Positions 5,979-6,594 of a DNA stretch of 6,594 nt are shown here, piece by piece. This DNA comes from Chloroflexota bacterium (GTDB lineage Bacteria > Chloroflexota > Limnocylindria > Limnocylindrales > Limnocylindraceae). Position 1 is the first letter of the stretch; each line of letters opens with the position of its first letter. The DNA lies in the NCBI GenBank assembly GCA_016463555.1, contig JAEMRB010000058.1:1-6594 (forward strand). Reading direction: 5' to 3'. Made by a program: the position numbers and the translations under genes. The notes below the pieces were generated by a model. It saw nothing but the letters and a program-made list of their open reading frames with translations, searched no databases and was not told the origin of the DNA.

Positions 5979-6594
5979 CCCCGCTCGGTCTGAAGAAGAT
6001 CGATGCGACCGAGGATCCCCTCAAGCTACTTGCCGAACACTTTGAGGGTCTCTATTCAGGGGCCCCTGGGCTCAGTTCAATTCACGGCGGGCAACAGGCG
6101 GCCGACAGGGCGCTCCAGCAGCTCGATATCAGGGGGTATGCCGACCGCCGCTCGCAAGTGCTTCCGCGAGCGAATCGAGGCGCGAGTGTGCTCTCTCCGT
6201 ACATTCGTCACAACATGATCACGCTGCGCCAGGTCTATGACGCCGTGCAGAACGCACCGGCGAAGGATCGCGAGAAGTTCCGCGATGAGCTCTGGTGGCA
6301 AGAATACGCCCGTCACCTCTACGCCCGCATCGGCGAGCGCCTCTTCGAGAACCTCCGCTTTGCGGCGAACTGGCGGAGCGAAGGAGATGGCTGGAATCGG
6401 GAGATGCGCTGCATCGACGAAGTTGTCTCGGAGCTTGAAGAAGATGGATGGCTCGTCAATCAGACGCGCATGTGGCTGGCATCCCACTGGACCGTTCGAA
6501 ATGGGGTTGGCTGGCTGTCGGGACAGGAGCGCATGCACCAAGCGCTCATCGACGGATCAAGGGCCGCCAACCTGCTCGGGTGGCAGTGGACGGT
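5972..6594 (+). CDS. Short photolyase/cryptochrome-like FAD-binding protein, no antenna domain (3' partial)
   Basis: An open frame of 207 codons runs off the right edge. ATG 5972 (or GTG 5975) overlaps the SDR stop in ATGGTGA; GGAGGAG at 5951-5957 is a distant ribosome site, so coupling is likely. The protein begins within ~35 residues of the FAD-binding helical domain of photolyases; the N-terminal alpha/beta antenna domain is absent. Visible matches to E. coli PhrB: LSPY at 74-77 (FAD phosphate loop), E106 and W109 (E274, W277), N163, R166 and M167 (N341, R344, M345), W181 (W359 of the electron chain), D194 (D372), N200 (N378), and W204 and W206 (W382, W384). Differences: R278 becomes Q110, R342 becomes Q164, D374 becomes S196, and the TGYP loop is missing. 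Such residues fit light-driven repair of cyclobutane pyrimidine dimers, but a cryptochrome-like sensor or unknown FAD enzyme is possible. The family assignment is firm; the activity is inferred. Confidence 0.85.
   Translation, partial: MVTPLGLKKIDATEDPLKLLAEHFEGLYSGAPGLSSIHGGQQAADRALQQLDIRGYADRRSQVLPRANRGASVLSPYIRHNMITLRQVYDAVQNAPAKDREKFRDELWWQEYARHLYARIGERLFENLRFAANWRSEGDGWNREMRCIDEVVSELEEDGWLVNQTRMWLASHWTVRNGVGWLSGQERMHQALIDGSRAANLLGWQWT

Noticed and set aside
6077..6541. 154-codon minus-strand frame at the right end
   Set aside because: It is antisense to the photolyase-like frame at 5972-6594, which has clear family motifs on the plus strand.

Overview
The window is GC-rich and densely coding, with most genes packed by 4-nt start/stop overlaps and at least two promoters that look leaderless (a TANNNT -10 box 6-10 nt before the ATG). 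This points to a high-GC free-living bacterium such as an actinobacterium or a Limnocylindria-like Chloroflexota. That placement is an inference from composition and gene style; there is no rRNA or other marker here to settle it.

Left block (1-2232, plus strand): four translationally coupled genes. They are the C-terminal end of a 2-oxoacid:ferredoxin oxidoreductase beta subunit (cut by the left edge), a 138-residue CheY-like pseudo-receiver, a 415-residue M24 (Xaa-Pro/aminopeptidase P type) metallopeptidase with a complete set of metal ligands, and a 103-residue protein I do not recognise. The junctions are GTGA, ATGA and ATGA, so this is almost certainly one operon.

Middle block (2229-5148): an Ogt-type O6-alkylguanine-DNA alkyltransferase on the minus strand, whose stop codon overlaps the stop of the 103-residue gene, and a divergent copper-exporting P1B ATPase (copA). 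The 58 bp between them hold a candidate leaderless ogt promoter and, at the copA start, a 17-bp inverted repeat with a C-rich centre overlapping a TATACT -10 box. I read this as a CsoR-like copper-responsive operator. It makes the ATG at 2818 the better copA start than the ATG at 2794.

Right block (5149-6594, plus strand): a 113-bp intergenic region with two more 6-5-6 inverted repeats and a possible extended -10, then an SDR oxidoreductase with a strong Shine-Dalgarno, overlapped by an ORF (5972 onward) that runs off the right edge. That ORF is the most interesting item. It matches the FAD-binding half of DNA photolyases/cryptochromes but starts directly in that half, with no N-terminal antenna domain. 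It keeps most residues that bind FAD and cyclobutane dimers in classical photolyases. Ogt and this protein would both be direct-reversal DNA repair or light-response functions, and the SDR is its probable operon partner. No tRNA, rRNA, CRISPR array, transposon or phage gene is visible.
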